A DNA stretch of 64,000 nt from positions 186,001-250,000 of the forward strand of contig NZ_PVTP01000002.1 of assembly GCF_003003285.1 (NCBI RefSeq). The letters are read 5' to 3'. Position 1 is the first letter of the stretch; each line of letters opens with the position of its first letter. The position numbers were made by a program, and so were the translations under genes. The DNA is from Yoonia maritima (GTDB taxonomy: Bacteria; Pseudomonadota; Alphaproteobacteria; Rhodobacterales; Rhodobacteraceae). Below are positions 17,027 to 25,835 of the stretch, one piece after another. The notes beneath the pieces are model-generated. The model ran no database searches and was not told the origin of the DNA. It saw only the letters and a list, made by a program, of their open reading frames with translations.

Positions 17027-18028
17027 CTAGCTTCTACGAAAACGTGAAAGCACGGTTTCAGCGGCCGTAGCTGGCGTTGCTTTGCCAGCGGTGACCTCGC
17101 TCTGGGCAATTTGCATTTGCTCTTTGGTTTGTGGATCATCAAGCAAGAGTTGAAGCAGCCCTTGATGGACGTCTTCTTTGAACCAATAGCTGGCTTGGTC
17201 CTTGCGGGTTTGCTCCCAAATACCAGTTTCGCGTCGCCAGTCCCGCAGGGTTTTCATTTCATCCCATGCGGTCTCGAGCCCGACAGTTTCAAGTGCGGAT
17301 ACGGTCAGAGCTTTGGGGAAGCCTTCTGGGTCTTGGGGACGTTTACGCAGTAGCCGCAATGCCCCAGCATAATCGGCACAGGTCCGGGTTGCTTGCGCCT
17401 TTAGGTCGCCATCTGCTTTGTTCACGAGGATCACGTCAGCCATTTCCATGATGCCGCGTTTGACGCCCTGCAATTCGTCCCCGCCTGCTGGTGCCAAAAG
17501 CAAAAGGAAGAGGTCGGACATCTGCGCCACAACCGTTTCGGATTGCCCAACACCGACAGTTTCGATCAGCACCACGTCGTATCCCGCAGCCTCGCAAAGC
17601 GTGACGGCTTCTCGGGTGCGGCGGGCCACACCGCCAAGCTGGGTTTGGCTGGGGGAGGGGCGGATAAACGCATTGGGATCACGGGCAAGGTGATCCATCC
17701 GGGTTTTGTCACCCAAGATCGAACCGCCAGACCGGGCAGAGGATGGGTCCACGGCAAGAACCGCCACCCGCAGCCCTTGGCCCGTCAGCATCAACCCAAA
17801 GCTTTCGATGAATGTCGACTTACCAACGCCGGGTGTGCCCGACAGACCGATGCGCATGGCTTGGCGGTCGCTGCCAAGCAACGTGAGAAGTTCAAGCGCT
17901 TGGGTCCGATGGTCAGCGCGTCCGCTTTCGACCAACGTAATCGCGCGGGCCAATGCACGACGGTCACCAGCGCGAACGCCCTCGGCGAGGGCAGTGATAT
18001 CAATTTTCTTGCTCATGCTTGCATTCAT
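17027..18028 (-). CDS. meaB: Methylmalonyl-CoA mutase-associated GTPase MeaB
   Basis: A G3E-family P-loop GTPase that chaperones loading and protection of adenosylcobalamin in methylmalonyl-CoA mutase. The 333-residue product has Walker A GTPGVGKST (64-72), a downstream DPSSARSGGSILGDKTRM switch region, ETVGVGQSE, and the guanine-specificity motif NKAD. These are all typical of MeaB/ArgK. No mutase gene is in the window. An in-frame ATG at 18016 is an alternative start. It suggests the organism uses the methylmalonyl-CoA or ethylmalonyl-CoA pathway. Confidence 0.95.
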   Translation of the reverse strand: MNASMSKKIDITALAEGVRAGDRRALARAITLVESGRADHRTQALELLTLLGSDRQAMRIGLSGTPGVGKSTFIESFGLMLTGQGLRVAVLAVDPSSARSGGSILGDKTRMDHLARDPNAFIRPSPSQTQLGGVARRTREAVTLCEAAGYDVVLIETVGVGQSETVVAQMSDLFLLLLAPAGGDELQGVKRGIMEMADVILVNKADGDLKAQATRTCADYAGALRLLRKRPQDPEGFPKALTVSALETVGLETAWDEMKTLRDWRRETGIWEQTRKDQASYWFKEDVHQGLLQLLLDDPQTKEQMQIAQSEVTAGKATPATAAETVLSRFRRS

Positions 18029-18154
18029 ATCGGGCAGGGGGCGGCTGTCTAGTGGCTTAGGGTCGCAAGCCAGAGTGGGTCAATAAGTGTTGCGATATGT
18101 GGGGCTTTGATATTGAACCTTATGAAAGCGGAATTGGCTTAAGGGCAGGATTGC

Positions 18155-18835
18155 ATGTTTGGTAACGATACGGTGGTGTTCCAGTTCACTGGGCCTTTTG
18201 GCGTGCGGGTGGATGTGGGGCAGTCTTTGGCGATGCTCGTTTTATTCATCGTCGTGCTGTCGGGTGGTAATCTGGTGAGCAGCCTGATTTTTGCGACGAT
18301 GTTGGTGCTTGCGATCTTTTTGCATGAATTCGGCCACGCGTGGGCCTGTATCGTTCAAGGCGCACCTGTGCGGCGCGTTATGTTGTTCGGCGGTGGCGGT
18401 TTTTGCGAACCTGCCCGGTCAACGACGCGCTATCAAAGCGAGCTGATCATCGCGATGGGGCCAATTGTGAACCTTGCGCTTTGGGCGTTGTGTTCGATTG
18501 CGGTCAAGACGATTTGGAGCGCAGAAGCTTTGCCATCTGAGGCGATGAGGCAGTTTGCGTCTTATCTGTATATGTTTGGCTTCCTGAACTTGTCGCTGTT
18601 CATATTTAACCTGATCCCAGTGCAGCCGTTGGATGGTGGCAAGCTGCTCCATCTGCTTTTGCTACGGTTCCTAAAGCCCGGCGTGGCGCATCGGACAGCT
18701 GGCGTGATCGGGCTGGCGATGGCTATCGCGTGGATACCTGCGATGTTCTTTGTTTATGCCACTTATGGCTGGGTGCTGTTCTTTATGCCCTCGATGCCGG
18801 CGCACTACCGTATGGCGCGGGGGCAGTTGGCCTGA
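18155..18835 (+). CDS. Site-2 protease-type M50 metallopeptidase
   Basis: A 226-residue membrane protein with about six hydrophobic segments. The zinc motif HEFGH is at residues 57-61, and the third-ligand motif PLDGGK is in a later membrane segment (about residue 158). This is the SpoIVFB-like/M50B group without PDZ or CBS domains. Such proteases cut transmembrane substrates; the target is unknown. Its TGA stop overlaps the ATG of the following phosphatase gene (TGATG), so the two are translationally coupled. Confidence 0.9.
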   Translation: MFGNDTVVFQFTGPFGVRVDVGQSLAMLVLFIVVLSGGNLVSSLIFATMLVLAIFLHEFGHAWACIVQGAPVRRVMLFGGGGFCEPARSTTRYQSELIIAMGPIVNLALWALCSIAVKTIWSAEALPSEAMRQFASYLYMFGFLNLSLFIFNLIPVQPLDGGKLLHLLLLRFLKPGVAHRTAGVIGLAMAIAWIPAMFFVYATYGWVLFFMPSMPAHYRMARGQLA

Positions 18836-19266
18836 TGCGCGTTTTGTTCGTATGCTTGGGGAATATCTGTCGGTCGCCTGCGGCCGAAGGCGTTGTGCGT
18901 GCGATGGCGCCGCATCTAACGCTTGATAGTGCAGGAACTGGTGGTTGGCATGTTGGTGATCCGCCTTATGGCCCGATGCAAGAGGCGGCAGGACAGCGTG
19001 GGTATGACCTAAGTCCGCTGCGGGCGCGTCAGTTTACGGCGGAAGATTTCGATGCGTTTGATCTGATCGTCGCAATGGATCGGCAGAACCGCGCAGACAT
19101 CGAACGGCTTCGGCCCAGTGGAAACGACACGCCTGTGCGCCTGATGGCGGCCCAAGACGTGCCTGATCCGTATTACACCCGCGATTTTGACGGGTGCCTT
19201 GATATTATCGAAGATGCCGCGCGGATTATGCTACGGGAACACAGACTTGAGACGCCATTTCAGTAA
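18835..19266 (+). CDS. Low molecular weight protein-tyrosine phosphatase
   Basis: A 143-residue LMW-PTP. The phosphate loop CLGNICRS gives catalytic Cys7 and Arg13, and the general-acid DPYY motif lies in DVPDPYYTRDFDGC. The ATG at 18835 is chosen because it begins directly before the P-loop strand and overlaps the stop of the M50 gene by one base. Bacterial relatives dephosphorylate tyrosine kinases of polysaccharide export or act more generally; no kinase gene is nearby. The last 41 nt overlap the convergent lipoprotein gene. Confidence 0.94.
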   Translation: MRVLFVCLGNICRSPAAEGVVRAMAPHLTLDSAGTGGWHVGDPPYGPMQEAAGQRGYDLSPLRARQFTAEDFDAFDLIVAMDRQNRADIERLRPSGNDTPVRLMAAQDVPDPYYTRDFDGCLDIIEDAARIMLREHRLETPFQ

Positions 19267-19564
19267 AGCCCTTATAGCGTTTCCAGAATGCTTCTGAGCT
19301 TGGGTTGTCTGATTGACGGGTGTCTTGGGCAAGTTGCGGTTCTGTAAAGAACGCCACCGCGCGGGATTGGTCACGGCCGGATAGGGTCTGGTTCGCAACA
19401 CCCTGCACGCAGCCACATAGTGCAGGCGACGCCGCCTTGCGGTCCGCTGCCATACAGGCCTGACTGATAGGGCCGCTCGCGTTGGGAACGCCACTCGGAC
19501 GGCTACCGCCGCCGCCACACGCCGCCAAGCTCACCAAAGCCCCAATTAAAACTAAATACCGCAT
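19226..19564 (-). CDS. Conserved roseobacter-type lipoprotein
   Basis: A 112-residue protein with a lipoprotein signal peptide: basic start MRY, hydrophobic core, lipobox LAAC with Cys16, followed by a glycine/serine stretch. The mature part has three further cysteines, including CGCVQG, and ends with FWKRYKGFTEMASQVC. The pattern is common in Rhodobacterales genomes. I know no experimentally defined function. The gene's 3' end overlaps the phosphatase gene by 41 nt on the opposite strand. Confidence 0.75.
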   Translation of the reverse strand: MRYLVLIGALVSLAACGGGGSRPSGVPNASGPISQACMAADRKAASPALCGCVQGVANQTLSGRDQSRAVAFFTEPQLAQDTRQSDNPSSEAFWKRYKGFTEMASQVCVPVA

Positions 19565-19843
19565 ATTGCCTCTCTCTGGCCGCTGTCTGCGCAGACGGTC
19601 CGACTGATGATGCCCTCAGGCGGGATTATGGCGAGGGAAGGGGCGTGATGCAATTGGGGAATGTGATAGGGGCATATGACATGCACGAGTTGTTGTGGGA
19701 CGTATGGAGTATTTGACGGAGTGCAGAAAACAATAATGGTCAAACTAGTGAATATCAGGAATGAGCCCAAATTGACTAATGCTGCAAGTTGAACCAAAGT
19801 CCGCTTTACTTAGGATACACAGATAACGTTGTCGGAGCAGTCG

Positions 19844-20398
19844 ATGGAAACGGATGCCATGCTCATCGAATATCGAGACGAGACGACGCCGCGTGTCAGG
19901 CTGTTCATTGCGGTCGTGGTGACCCCGTTCATGGTCATCTTGGCAATGAATTTTATTTTGGCTTTTGGATTGTTCGGACGTGACGCACTGGATTTAGTCG
20001 GGTCCATGTTGCGAGGCGACTTCACGCGCTTGGGCGATTTTGTGGGCTATTTGGCTCTGCTGCTGCTCTGTGTCGGAATACCTTGCGTCTTTATCTATGC
20101 TTCAATCAGCAAGGGCGTTTTCGCTCCCAACGTTGTTGTGACAATTGACCCAAGCAGACAAATTGTTTCGATCTGTCGCGGTGTAACGTGGCAAAGCTCA
20201 CGCCACGCAGAATATGCATTTAGTGATGTTGCGGCCATTGAACTGGCAAACAGTTCGCTGACAGCGAGTGAACAGAACGAAATTTCGCTTCGTATTCGCA
20301 GCTTGAAGCGGCCACTGGTCTTAGTGGCCACTTTTGATGCGCAGGCCGCCGCACAGGAGTTTCAAAAGCTGAAGGAGATAGGCCTACCAAGTCGGTAG
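19844..20398 (+). CDS. Unrecognised two-segment membrane protein
   Basis: A 184-residue protein with a short cytoplasmic start and two membrane segments (about residues 18-40 and 63-85). A soluble C-terminal domain of about 90 residues is rich in beta strands (VVTIDPSRQIVSICRGV, SLRIRSLKRPLVLVATFD) and resembles PH-like or DUF3592-type domains in outline only. The ATG at 19844 is chosen over a TTG at 19829 because GGAG (19834-19837) is 6 nt upstream. No function can be assigned. It stands alone. Confidence 0.65.
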   Translation: METDAMLIEYRDETTPRVRLFIAVVVTPFMVILAMNFILAFGLFGRDALDLVGSMLRGDFTRLGDFVGYLALLLLCVGIPCVFIYASISKGVFAPNVVVTIDPSRQIVSICRGVTWQSSRHAEYAFSDVAAIELANSSLTASEQNEISLRIRSLKRPLVLVATFDAQAAAQEFQKLKEIGLPSR

Positions 20399-20698
20399 GA
20401 CGTCTTGGTGAATGTGCAAAGCTATTCTGTGTTTCTCGCCAAGAAATCTAAGAGCCTCTTGTATGCCTGAAGCGGCCTTCTAAGACTTGGGCATGAATAG
20501 CGGCTTCGTTCCGCACACCCGTCGTTGAGAAGGCGGGTGTGATGTTTGGTGTTGCGGTGCTCCACGTCGGCTGGGGGAGCGCAGGTGTTTTACACCGGTG
20601 CGATATAGTTTCTTTGCGGTATCCTCATCTCAATCCACTTGCAAAACCCGTGTTCTTTGGCCATTGACGGTTCAAACTTTGCATAGGGCTTCCCCTTC
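20399..20698. other. 300-nt intergenic region before lepA with one hairpin
   Basis: No open frame with a plausible start was found. The one clear structure is CACACCCG (20514-20521) / CGGGTGTG (20534-20541), an 8-bp inverted repeat with a 12-nt loop and no T run. The lepA promoter should lie here, but I see no convincing -35/-10 pair. Confidence 0.5.
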
Positions 20699-22498
20699 AT
20701 GACTGACCTCGATCACATCCGTAACTTCTCTATCGTCGCGCATATTGACCACGGTAAGTCCACGCTTGCCGATCGGTTGATCCAAGAGACAAACACGGTG
20801 GCCGCGCGTGATATGAAAGCGCAGTTGCTGGACAGCATGGATATCGAACGTGAACGCGGGATCACGATCAAGGCCAACACGGTGCGCATCGACTATACCG
20901 CGCAAAACGGTGAATCTTATGTGTTGAACCTGATCGACACCCCCGGTCACGTGGATTTCGCCTATGAGGTGTCTCGGTCCATGCGTGCGGTCGAAGGGTC
21001 GTTGCTGGTTGTGGATAGCACCCAAGGGGTTGAGGCCCAGACGCTGGCCAACGTGTATCACGCGATTGATGCGGACCATGAAATCGTGCCTGTACTGAAC
21101 AAGATCGATCTGCCCGCGTCCGAATGCGATCAGGTTGCCGCGCAGATTGAAGACGTGATCGGGATCGATGCGTCTGAAGCGATCCGCGTGTCAGCGAAAA
21201 CCGGCGTTGGTATCGTGGAAACGCTTGAGGCCATCGTGCACAAGCTGCCTGCGCCCAAGGGCGACCGCGATGCGCCGCTGAAGGCGATGCTGGTGGACAG
21301 TTGGTATGACAGTTATTTGGGCGTGATCGTTCTGGTGCGGGTCATCGACGGCACGATGAAGAAAAACGACCGGATCAAATTCATGTCCAACGGGACCATT
21401 CACCAGATTGATAAGATCGGTGTGTTCCGCCCCAAAATGCAAGACGTTACTGATCTTGGCCCGGGCGAGATTGGGTTTATCACCGCATCCATCAAACAGG
21501 TGCGTGATACGCGGGTGGGTGACACCATCACATCCGAGAAAAAGGGCACCGAAGTCGCGCTGCCGGGCTTTAAGCCTGCGCAACCCGTTGTGTTCTGTGG
21601 CTTGTTCCCCGTGGATAGCGCCGAATTCGAAGACCTGCGCGATGCGATTGATAAACTGGCGCTGAACGACGCGTCATTCAGCCACGAGATGGAAACATCT
21701 GCCGCGCTGGGCTTTGGGTTCCGTTGTGGTTTCCTTGGGCTGCTGCACCTAGAGGTCATTCGTGACCGGATTGAACGCGAATATAACATTGAGCTGATCA
21801 CGACCGCGCCGTCGGTGGTTTACCACGTCTATATGCGTGACGAGACGATGATCGACCTGCACAACCCCGCTGACATGCCCGACATGACCCATGTGGACCA
21901 TATCGAGGAACCGCGGATCAAAGCGACGATCCTTGTGCCGGATGATTATCTGGGTGACGTGCTGAAACTGTGCCAAGATCGCCGTGGTGTGCAGTTGGAC
22001 CTAACCTATGCGGGTAGCCGCGCGATGGTGGTTTATGACCTGCCATTGAACGAAGTCGTGTTTGATTTCTACGACCGCCTGAAATCGGTGACCAAGGGCT
22101 ATGCGTCGTTTGATTACCAAATGACGGGCTATCAGCAGGATAACCTTGTGAAAATGTCGGTGCTGGTCAACGATGAACCCGTCGATGCGCTGTCGATGAT
22201 GGTGCACCGTGACCGTGCTGAACAGCGGGGCCGGGCGATGGTTGAAAAGCTCAAAGACCTGATCCCGCGCCACATGTTCAAAATCCCGATCCAAGCGGCC
22301 ATCGGCGGCAAAGTCATCGCCCGCGAAACCCTATCTGCCCTGCGCAAAGACGTGACCGCGAAATGCTACGGCGGCGACGCCACACGGAAACGCAAACTGC
22401 TGGATAAGCAGAAGGCGGGTAAGAAGAAGATGCGCCAGTTCGGGAAAGTGGATATCCCACAAGAGGCGTTTATTTCAGCACTCAAGATGGACAGCTAA
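20699..22498 (+). CDS. lepA: Elongation factor 4 (LepA)
   Basis: A translational GTPase that acts on the ribosome, implicated in initiation and subunit biogenesis under stress. The 599-residue product has G1 HIDHGKST (15-22), G2/switch [14 protein letters not shown]3 DTPGHVDF and G4 NKIDLPASE. The LepA-specific C-terminal domain has [25 protein letters not shown], then [18 protein letters not shown]. Size and sequence are normal. It appears monocistronic. Confidence 0.98.
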   Translation: MTDLDHIRNFSIVAHIDHGKSTLADRLIQETNTVAARDMKAQLLDSMDIERERGITIKANTVRIDYTAQNGESYVLNLIDTPGHVDFAYEVSRSMRAVEGSLLVVDSTQGVEAQTLANVYHAIDADHEIVPVLNKIDLPASECDQVAAQIEDVIGIDASEAIRVSAKTGVGIVETLEAIVHKLPAPKGDRDAPLKAMLVDSWYDSYLGVIVLVRVIDGTMKKNDRIKFMSNGTIHQIDKIGVFRPKMQDVTDLGPGEIGFITASIKQVRDTRVGDTITSEKKGTEVALPGFKPAQPVVFCGLFPVDSAEFEDLRDAIDKLALNDASFSHEMETSAALGFGFRCGFLGLLHLEVIRDRIEREYNIELITTAPSVVYHVYMRDETMIDLHNPADMPDMTHVDHIEEPRIKATILVPDDYLGDVLKLCQDRRGVQLDLTYAGSRAMVVYDLPLNEVVFDFYDRLKSVTKGYASFDYQMTGYQQDNLVKMSVLVNDEPVDALSMMVHRDRAEQRGRAMVEKLKDLIPRHMFKIPIQAAIGGKVIARETLSALRKDVTAKCYGGDATRKRKLLDKQKAGKKKMRQFGKVDIPQEAFISALKMDS

Positions 22499-22569
22499 AA
22501 GCTGGCCATTCTAAGCGCGCGTGCGGGGAAGCGATTGGCGAAGCTAATGGGGCGGCCGCACTTGATTGG

Positions 22570-22962
22570 ATGTTGGTGATATGTGAACTTGGTGTGGCTA
22601 TATTCGGAGCGCGCCCAGTGATCACTATTACTTCCAAACTTGAACCCTATGATGGACCAAGCCAGACCATTCAGAAACTTAGTTCATCTTTCAAGCAGCT
22701 TTCTGCTAAGGAATTCAGGGATAAACCCGCACGTATGACGGCACGGCAGGCGAATTTCTATCGAAACCTCATCACCATTGCGCAAGAGTTGCAGTCCTGC
22801 GCAATCCCGGTCAAATTTGAGTTGCAGGGAATTGGCGCAGTGCATTTGGATCAAGGCTGCATGAAAATCGCGGAACATGCAGGCTTTGTTATGCCATTGA
22901 CGGATAGCGTGACTGGAAAGGTAGAAGAGGTGAAGCTGAGTTTTGCTGTTCTGAAGCAGTAA
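22570..22962 (+). CDS. Unrecognised small soluble protein
   Basis: The open frame of 130 codons gives no recognised domain. The first 18 residues look unlike a coding N-terminus, and a GTG at 22618 (VITITSKLEPYDGP) is a possible real start. The mid part is rich in Lys/Gln/Thr (KLSSSFKQLSAKEFRDKPARMTARQ), followed by a hydrophobic C-terminal half. Base composition is lower in G+C than in flanking lepA, as for the next gene, which suggests accessory DNA. No operon partner. Moderate confidence that it is a gene at all. Confidence 0.45.
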   Translation: MLVICELGVAIFGARPVITITSKLEPYDGPSQTIQKLSSSFKQLSAKEFRDKPARMTARQANFYRNLITIAQELQSCAIPVKFELQGIGAVHLDQGCMKIAEHAGFVMPLTDSVTGKVEEVKLSFAVLKQ

Positions 22963-23132
22963 AATGAGATTGATTAGTATTGTTAACGGATATTATTGAG
23001 AAAATATCTATGCGTTGACGTTGGATACCCGAGTCGTTCATCCGAGATTGTGTACGAGGAGGTGATCTGTGTGGCCAAATTTCGGTAGGGTCCCAACGAA
23101 ATGGAGCGGTTCGTGTTTAGGAGGCCGGGAAA

Positions 23133-23723
23133 ATGAATAGGTTTTGGAATATGCTAAACGGCTTCATTTCTATGGTTAGAGCCAATTGGAAAACAGCTCT
23201 TTCAATTACGTTTGTGTTAATTGCAGTGATGGATACCTTTGTAACTTCAATTTCTACGATCGCAGCGACGTTTTTAGGGTTAGCAGCGCTACCATGGCTG
23301 CTTGGCCTTTTTGAAAAAGTCACATTGCCGGGAGGGATCGAACTAGATCTTAAAAAAATTGAAGAAAAGCTAAATGCCAATCCAAGTGAGGTTCATGACG
23401 AAGACCGTGACGCTTTCAAATATTTGCAGACTGACGATCCTAATCTGGCGATGGCGGCATTGAGGATTGAAATTGAGCGCCGCTTACGAAAAATTGCATC
23501 AGCTAGAAACTTAGTTACTACCGGCGAGAGGAATGGTATTACTCAATTGTTGAGGGTACTTGGGGATAATGGTGTGGTTGGGCACAATGTCTCTTCTCTT
23601 ATTCTTGATATGCTGCCTACATTGAACGCGGCGGCGCATGGAGCGAATTTACCTTCGTCATCCGATGAGTGGGTTCTTAGCAACGGCCCTAAGCTACTCT
23701 CTCTTTTGGACGAGAAACTTTAA
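23133..23723 (+). CDS. Membrane-anchored protein with helical C-terminal domain, unrecognised
   Basis: A 196-residue protein with two N-terminal membrane segments (about residues 20-37 and 41-60) and a cytoplasmic helical part. The C-terminal pattern (ALRIEIERRLRKIA, then ITQLLRVLGDNGVVG, then LNAAAHGANL) resembles the N-A-x-H-G ending seen in DUF4145/HEPN-like domains of defence and stress proteins. This is a resemblance in outline, not an assignment. It has a good ribosome-binding site (GGAGG about 9 nt before ATG). Low G+C and AT-rich codon choice set it apart from lepA. Confidence 0.6.
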   Translation: MNRFWNMLNGFISMVRANWKTALSITFVLIAVMDTFVTSISTIAATFLGLAALPWLLGLFEKVTLPGGIELDLKKIEEKLNANPSEVHDEDRDAFKYLQTDDPNLAMAALRIEIERRLRKIASARNLVTTGERNGITQLLRVLGDNGVVGHNVSSLILDMLPTLNAAAHGANLPSSSDEWVLSNGPKLLSLLDEKL

Positions 23724-23757
23724 CTTATAACTCTGAGGCACATTCGAAGAATGTGCA

Positions 23758-23786
23758 GCGCCCGGACCTCCCCATGGGGAGGGCGC
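23758..23786. other. GC-rich hairpin
   Basis: An outer stem GCGCCC / GGGCGC encloses the 14-bp palindrome CTCCCCATGGGGAG. It lies 34 nt after the stop of the 23133 gene. No T run follows, so a terminator role is uncertain. The remaining sequence up to 23900 holds no supported gene. Confidence 0.4.
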
Positions 23787-23901
23787 TTCGCACCCACCCC
23801 GAGGTCCATGCGCCACACTAATGAGGGGCGGCGCGTGAATGATGCGTACCCCAGAGCTCAGTCCGTTCGCTCCACGTGCGGCGTCCTTAAAAAACCGACT
23901 T

Positions 23902-24045
23902 TTAAAGATCGTTCTGCACGTCTTGGCTTTCTTCGGTAATCGCTTCGCCTGCGTTTGAAATATCTTGGCCGGCGCCTTTGACTGTTTCGCAGGCGCTTAG
24001 GGTAAAGGCGGCTAGGATCAGGGCAATCATGGGTGACTTACGCAT
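23902..24045 (-). CDS. Entericidin A/B-type small lipoprotein (copy 1)
   Basis: A 47-residue lipoprotein: basic start MRKSPM, hydrophobic core, lipobox LSAC (Cys19), then ETVKGAGQDISNAGEAI, which is the entericidin signature. Entericidins are small outer-membrane lipoproteins linked to stress and programmed lysis in enterobacteria; in alphaproteobacteria they are common and of unclear role. The start at 24045 follows GGACGACCCA (AGGAC about 8 nt before ATG). A paralogue lies at 25663-25779 on the same strand. Confidence 0.85.
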   Translation of the reverse strand: MRKSPMIALILAAFTLSACETVKGAGQDISNAGEAITEESQDVQNDL

Positions 24046-24190
24046 TGGGTCGTCCTTTCATTTGTAAAAATCTGTGGGACCAACGCGTGATTGTCGCCTC
24101 GGTTCCATAAATGCGCAGATTGTCTTGACCCAAATCAAAGCGTCACAGGTGCAACCGGGGCATTGTCGTCAAAACTTTAGGAGGCACGAC

Positions 24191-24502
24191 ATGGATATTG
24201 ATACCTATGAAAAGACGCTTATCGCGCGCCGCGCAGAGCTGGTGGGCGATATGGTTGAGATCGAAGATCAGTTGGACGATCCGCCGTCCAAGGACTGGGA
24301 TGACCGATCAACCGAACGTCAGGGTGATGAGGTGCTAGAGGCGCTTGGCAATAGCGACTTGGCCGAGATTAAGCGGATTGATGCGGCGCTTGCACGCATC
24401 AAGGCGGGTACCTACGGCTATTGTCAGAAATGCGGTGAACAGATTTCTGAGGCACGGTTGGCGTTGTTGCCGGACACGCCATTCTGCAAGACATGTGCCT
24501 GA
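24191..24502 (+). CDS. DksA/TraR-type C4 zinc-finger protein
   Basis: A 103-residue member of the TraR/DksA family. An N-terminal coiled-coil (about residues 5-70) is followed by the zinc finger Cys78-x2-Cys81 ... Cys99-x2-Cys102. Such proteins enter the secondary channel of RNA polymerase and change promoter response to ppGpp. The coiled-coil tip has acidic residues (EDQLDDPPSKDWDD) where DksA has the essential Asp-Ala-Asp. The ATG at 24191 follows AGGAGG (24179-24184) with 6 nt spacing. It is short compared with housekeeping DksA (about 150), so it is probably an accessory paralogue. Confidence 0.9.
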   Translation: MDIDTYEKTLIARRAELVGDMVEIEDQLDDPPSKDWDDRSTERQGDEVLEALGNSDLAEIKRIDAALARIKAGTYGYCQKCGEQISEARLALLPDTPFCKTCA

Positions 24503-24545
24503 ACAATCGCTGGCTCTTGGGTCGTAAACCGGGTATCGCGGGGGC

Positions 24546-25052
24546 ATGATTTGCCCCCTTTGCCAAACCCCCGATACGCCGCTTTCAAGCTTTCCTGTGA
24601 CGGGTGGCCCTGAAGGGGCAACTGTCGAGATTTGCGGGACCTGTGTCGCGCAGCTTGATAACCCGTCCGAGGACCACTTTCGCGCGCTTGCCAGCACAAT
24701 GTGGTCCGAAGATCCCGGAATCGCCGTGCTTGCCGCGCGGGTGCTGGTGAAGATCGGCACGCCGTGGGCGCTTGACCTCGCGGATCAGCAGTATCTGGAT
24801 GATGAGACCCGCGCATGGGCCGACAACGTGGTCGCCGCAAGCGAACACAAAGATGCCCATGGTGCGACCCTGAATGCGGGTGATACTGTGGTCTTGATCA
24901 AAGACCTTCCGGTCAAGGGCGCGGGCTTTACCGCGAAGCGTGGCACGGCTGTCCGGGGTATTTCATTGGTTGCTGATAACGCAGGCCACATCGAAGGCCG
25001 CGTCGAAGGACAACGCATCGTCATCCTGACCGAGTTCGTTAAGAAAAAATAA
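24546..25052 (+). CDS. PhnA/YjdM domain protein
   Basis: A 168-residue protein with two parts. The N-terminal zinc-ribbon-like segment has CPLCQ and CGTCVAQL. The C-terminal PhnA (YjdM) domain ends DTVVLIKDLPVKGAGFTAKRGT ... GHIEGRVEGQRIVILTEFVKKK. Despite its name, YjdM is not a phosphonate-degrading enzyme, and its role is unknown. It lies 43 nt downstream of the DksA-type gene on the same strand and may be co-transcribed. Confidence 0.9.
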   Translation: MICPLCQTPDTPLSSFPVTGGPEGATVEICGTCVAQLDNPSEDHFRALASTMWSEDPGIAVLAARVLVKIGTPWALDLADQQYLDDETRAWADNVVAASEHKDAHGATLNAGDTVVLIKDLPVKGAGFTAKRGTAVRGISLVADNAGHIEGRVEGQRIVILTEFVKKK

Positions 25053-25107
25053 CGACGGAAATTTCAGGCGGCTGCGTATTAGCTTTGTCTAACGATGGAG
25101 CCGCCCG

Positions 25108-25191
25108 ATGTACTATTACCTTCCCCATGCTTTTGTTGTCCTGATGGGCGGTCTGAGTGTCGCGACCTTTGTGACATCCTGCGTGATCTAG
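25108..25191 (+). CDS. Possible 27-residue membrane microprotein
   Basis: A short frame coding MYYYLPHAFVVLMGG and then a hydrophobic stretch ending FVTSCVI. It has GGAG (25097-25100) 7 nt before the ATG. The product would be a single membrane helix. It lies 55 nt after the PhnA gene and its stop overlaps the stop of the convergent gene at 25188. Evidence is limited to the ribosome-binding site and hydrophobicity. Confidence 0.35.
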   Translation: MYYYLPHAFVVLMGGLSVATFVTSCVI

Positions 25192-25547
25192 GGCTGTTGC
25201 GTTAGCTGTGTCCATGCGGCGTGATCTGCGCGTTTTAGCCGTGCCAGCGCGTTTTCAGCCTCGGCGCGCAATGCATCCTTGGTATCGGACTTTACCTCTT
25301 CAATCTCGGTAATCAGCGTGTCGATTTCCGGCAGGCCGACCCCGGTTTTGTCGGACAGCAATTTTAGCGCCTCAAGCACTTTGCCTAGCTGTTTGCCATA
25401 GCTGGCAACTTCGGTCTGGATCTTATGTTCGATCAGCGGGTTGCCTTTGATGTCAGGCGAAAACAGGCGTGGCGTGATTTCTTGGGTGACGTCACCCGAA
25501 AACGGCGCCCGGAAAATTGGGGACCAAATGTCAAATGGGGTGATCAT
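25188..25547 (-). CDS. Unrecognised helical soluble protein
   Basis: A 119-residue protein, mostly helical, with a distinctive N-terminal patch (MITPFDIWSPIFRAPFSGDV) and a heptad-like C-terminal half (EIDTLITEIEEVKSDTKDALRAEAENALARLKRADHAAW). A good AGGAGAT ribosome-binding site lies before the ATG. The sequence suggests a small coiled-coil or phasin-like protein, but no family is certain. It is adjacent to the second entericidin-type gene. Confidence 0.65.
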   Translation of the reverse strand: MITPFDIWSPIFRAPFSGDVTQEITPRLFSPDIKGNPLIEHKIQTEVASYGKQLGKVLEALKLLSDKTGVGLPEIDTLITEIEEVKSDTKDALRAEAENALARLKRADHAAWTQLTQQP

Positions 25548-25662
25548 AGCAATCTCCTTATTGATGAATAAGAGAATGCGACCAGTTCGAGGCTGGTTGA
25601 GTCAAGGGGCCCTGACAATGTTGCGTGATTTATCCCCGGCTGCCCAATAAATGGGCGCGCGG

Positions 25663-25779
25663 TCAGAGCGCGTCGCTGACTGCTTCGCCTGCGTTGGTGA
25701 TGTCGCGACCGACGCCTTTGACAGTTTCGCAGGCAGACAGCCCAAAGACGGATAGAACAAGAAGTGCGCGGATCAGCAT
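25663..25779 (-). CDS. Entericidin A/B-type small lipoprotein (copy 2)
   Basis: A 38-residue lipoprotein: MLIRALLVLSVFG, lipobox LSAC (Cys17), then ETVKGVGRDITNAGEAVSDAL. The mature part matches copy 1 (23902-24045) at the ETVKG-x-G and NAGEA positions, so the two are paralogues about 1.7 kb apart. The ATG at 25779 follows AGAGGT (about 6 nt). Confidence 0.85.
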   Translation of the reverse strand: MLIRALLVLSVFGLSACETVKGVGRDITNAGEAVSDAL

Positions 25780-25835
25780 TGATAGACCTCTGTATTACAG
25801 TTTCGTCAAAAGCCTAGCCGCTGATTTTTCACCGA

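Noticed and set aside
23751..23939. Plus-strand frame after the 23133 gene
   Set aside because: It overlaps the GC-rich hairpin and the entericidin gene on the other strand and has no coding-like sequence.
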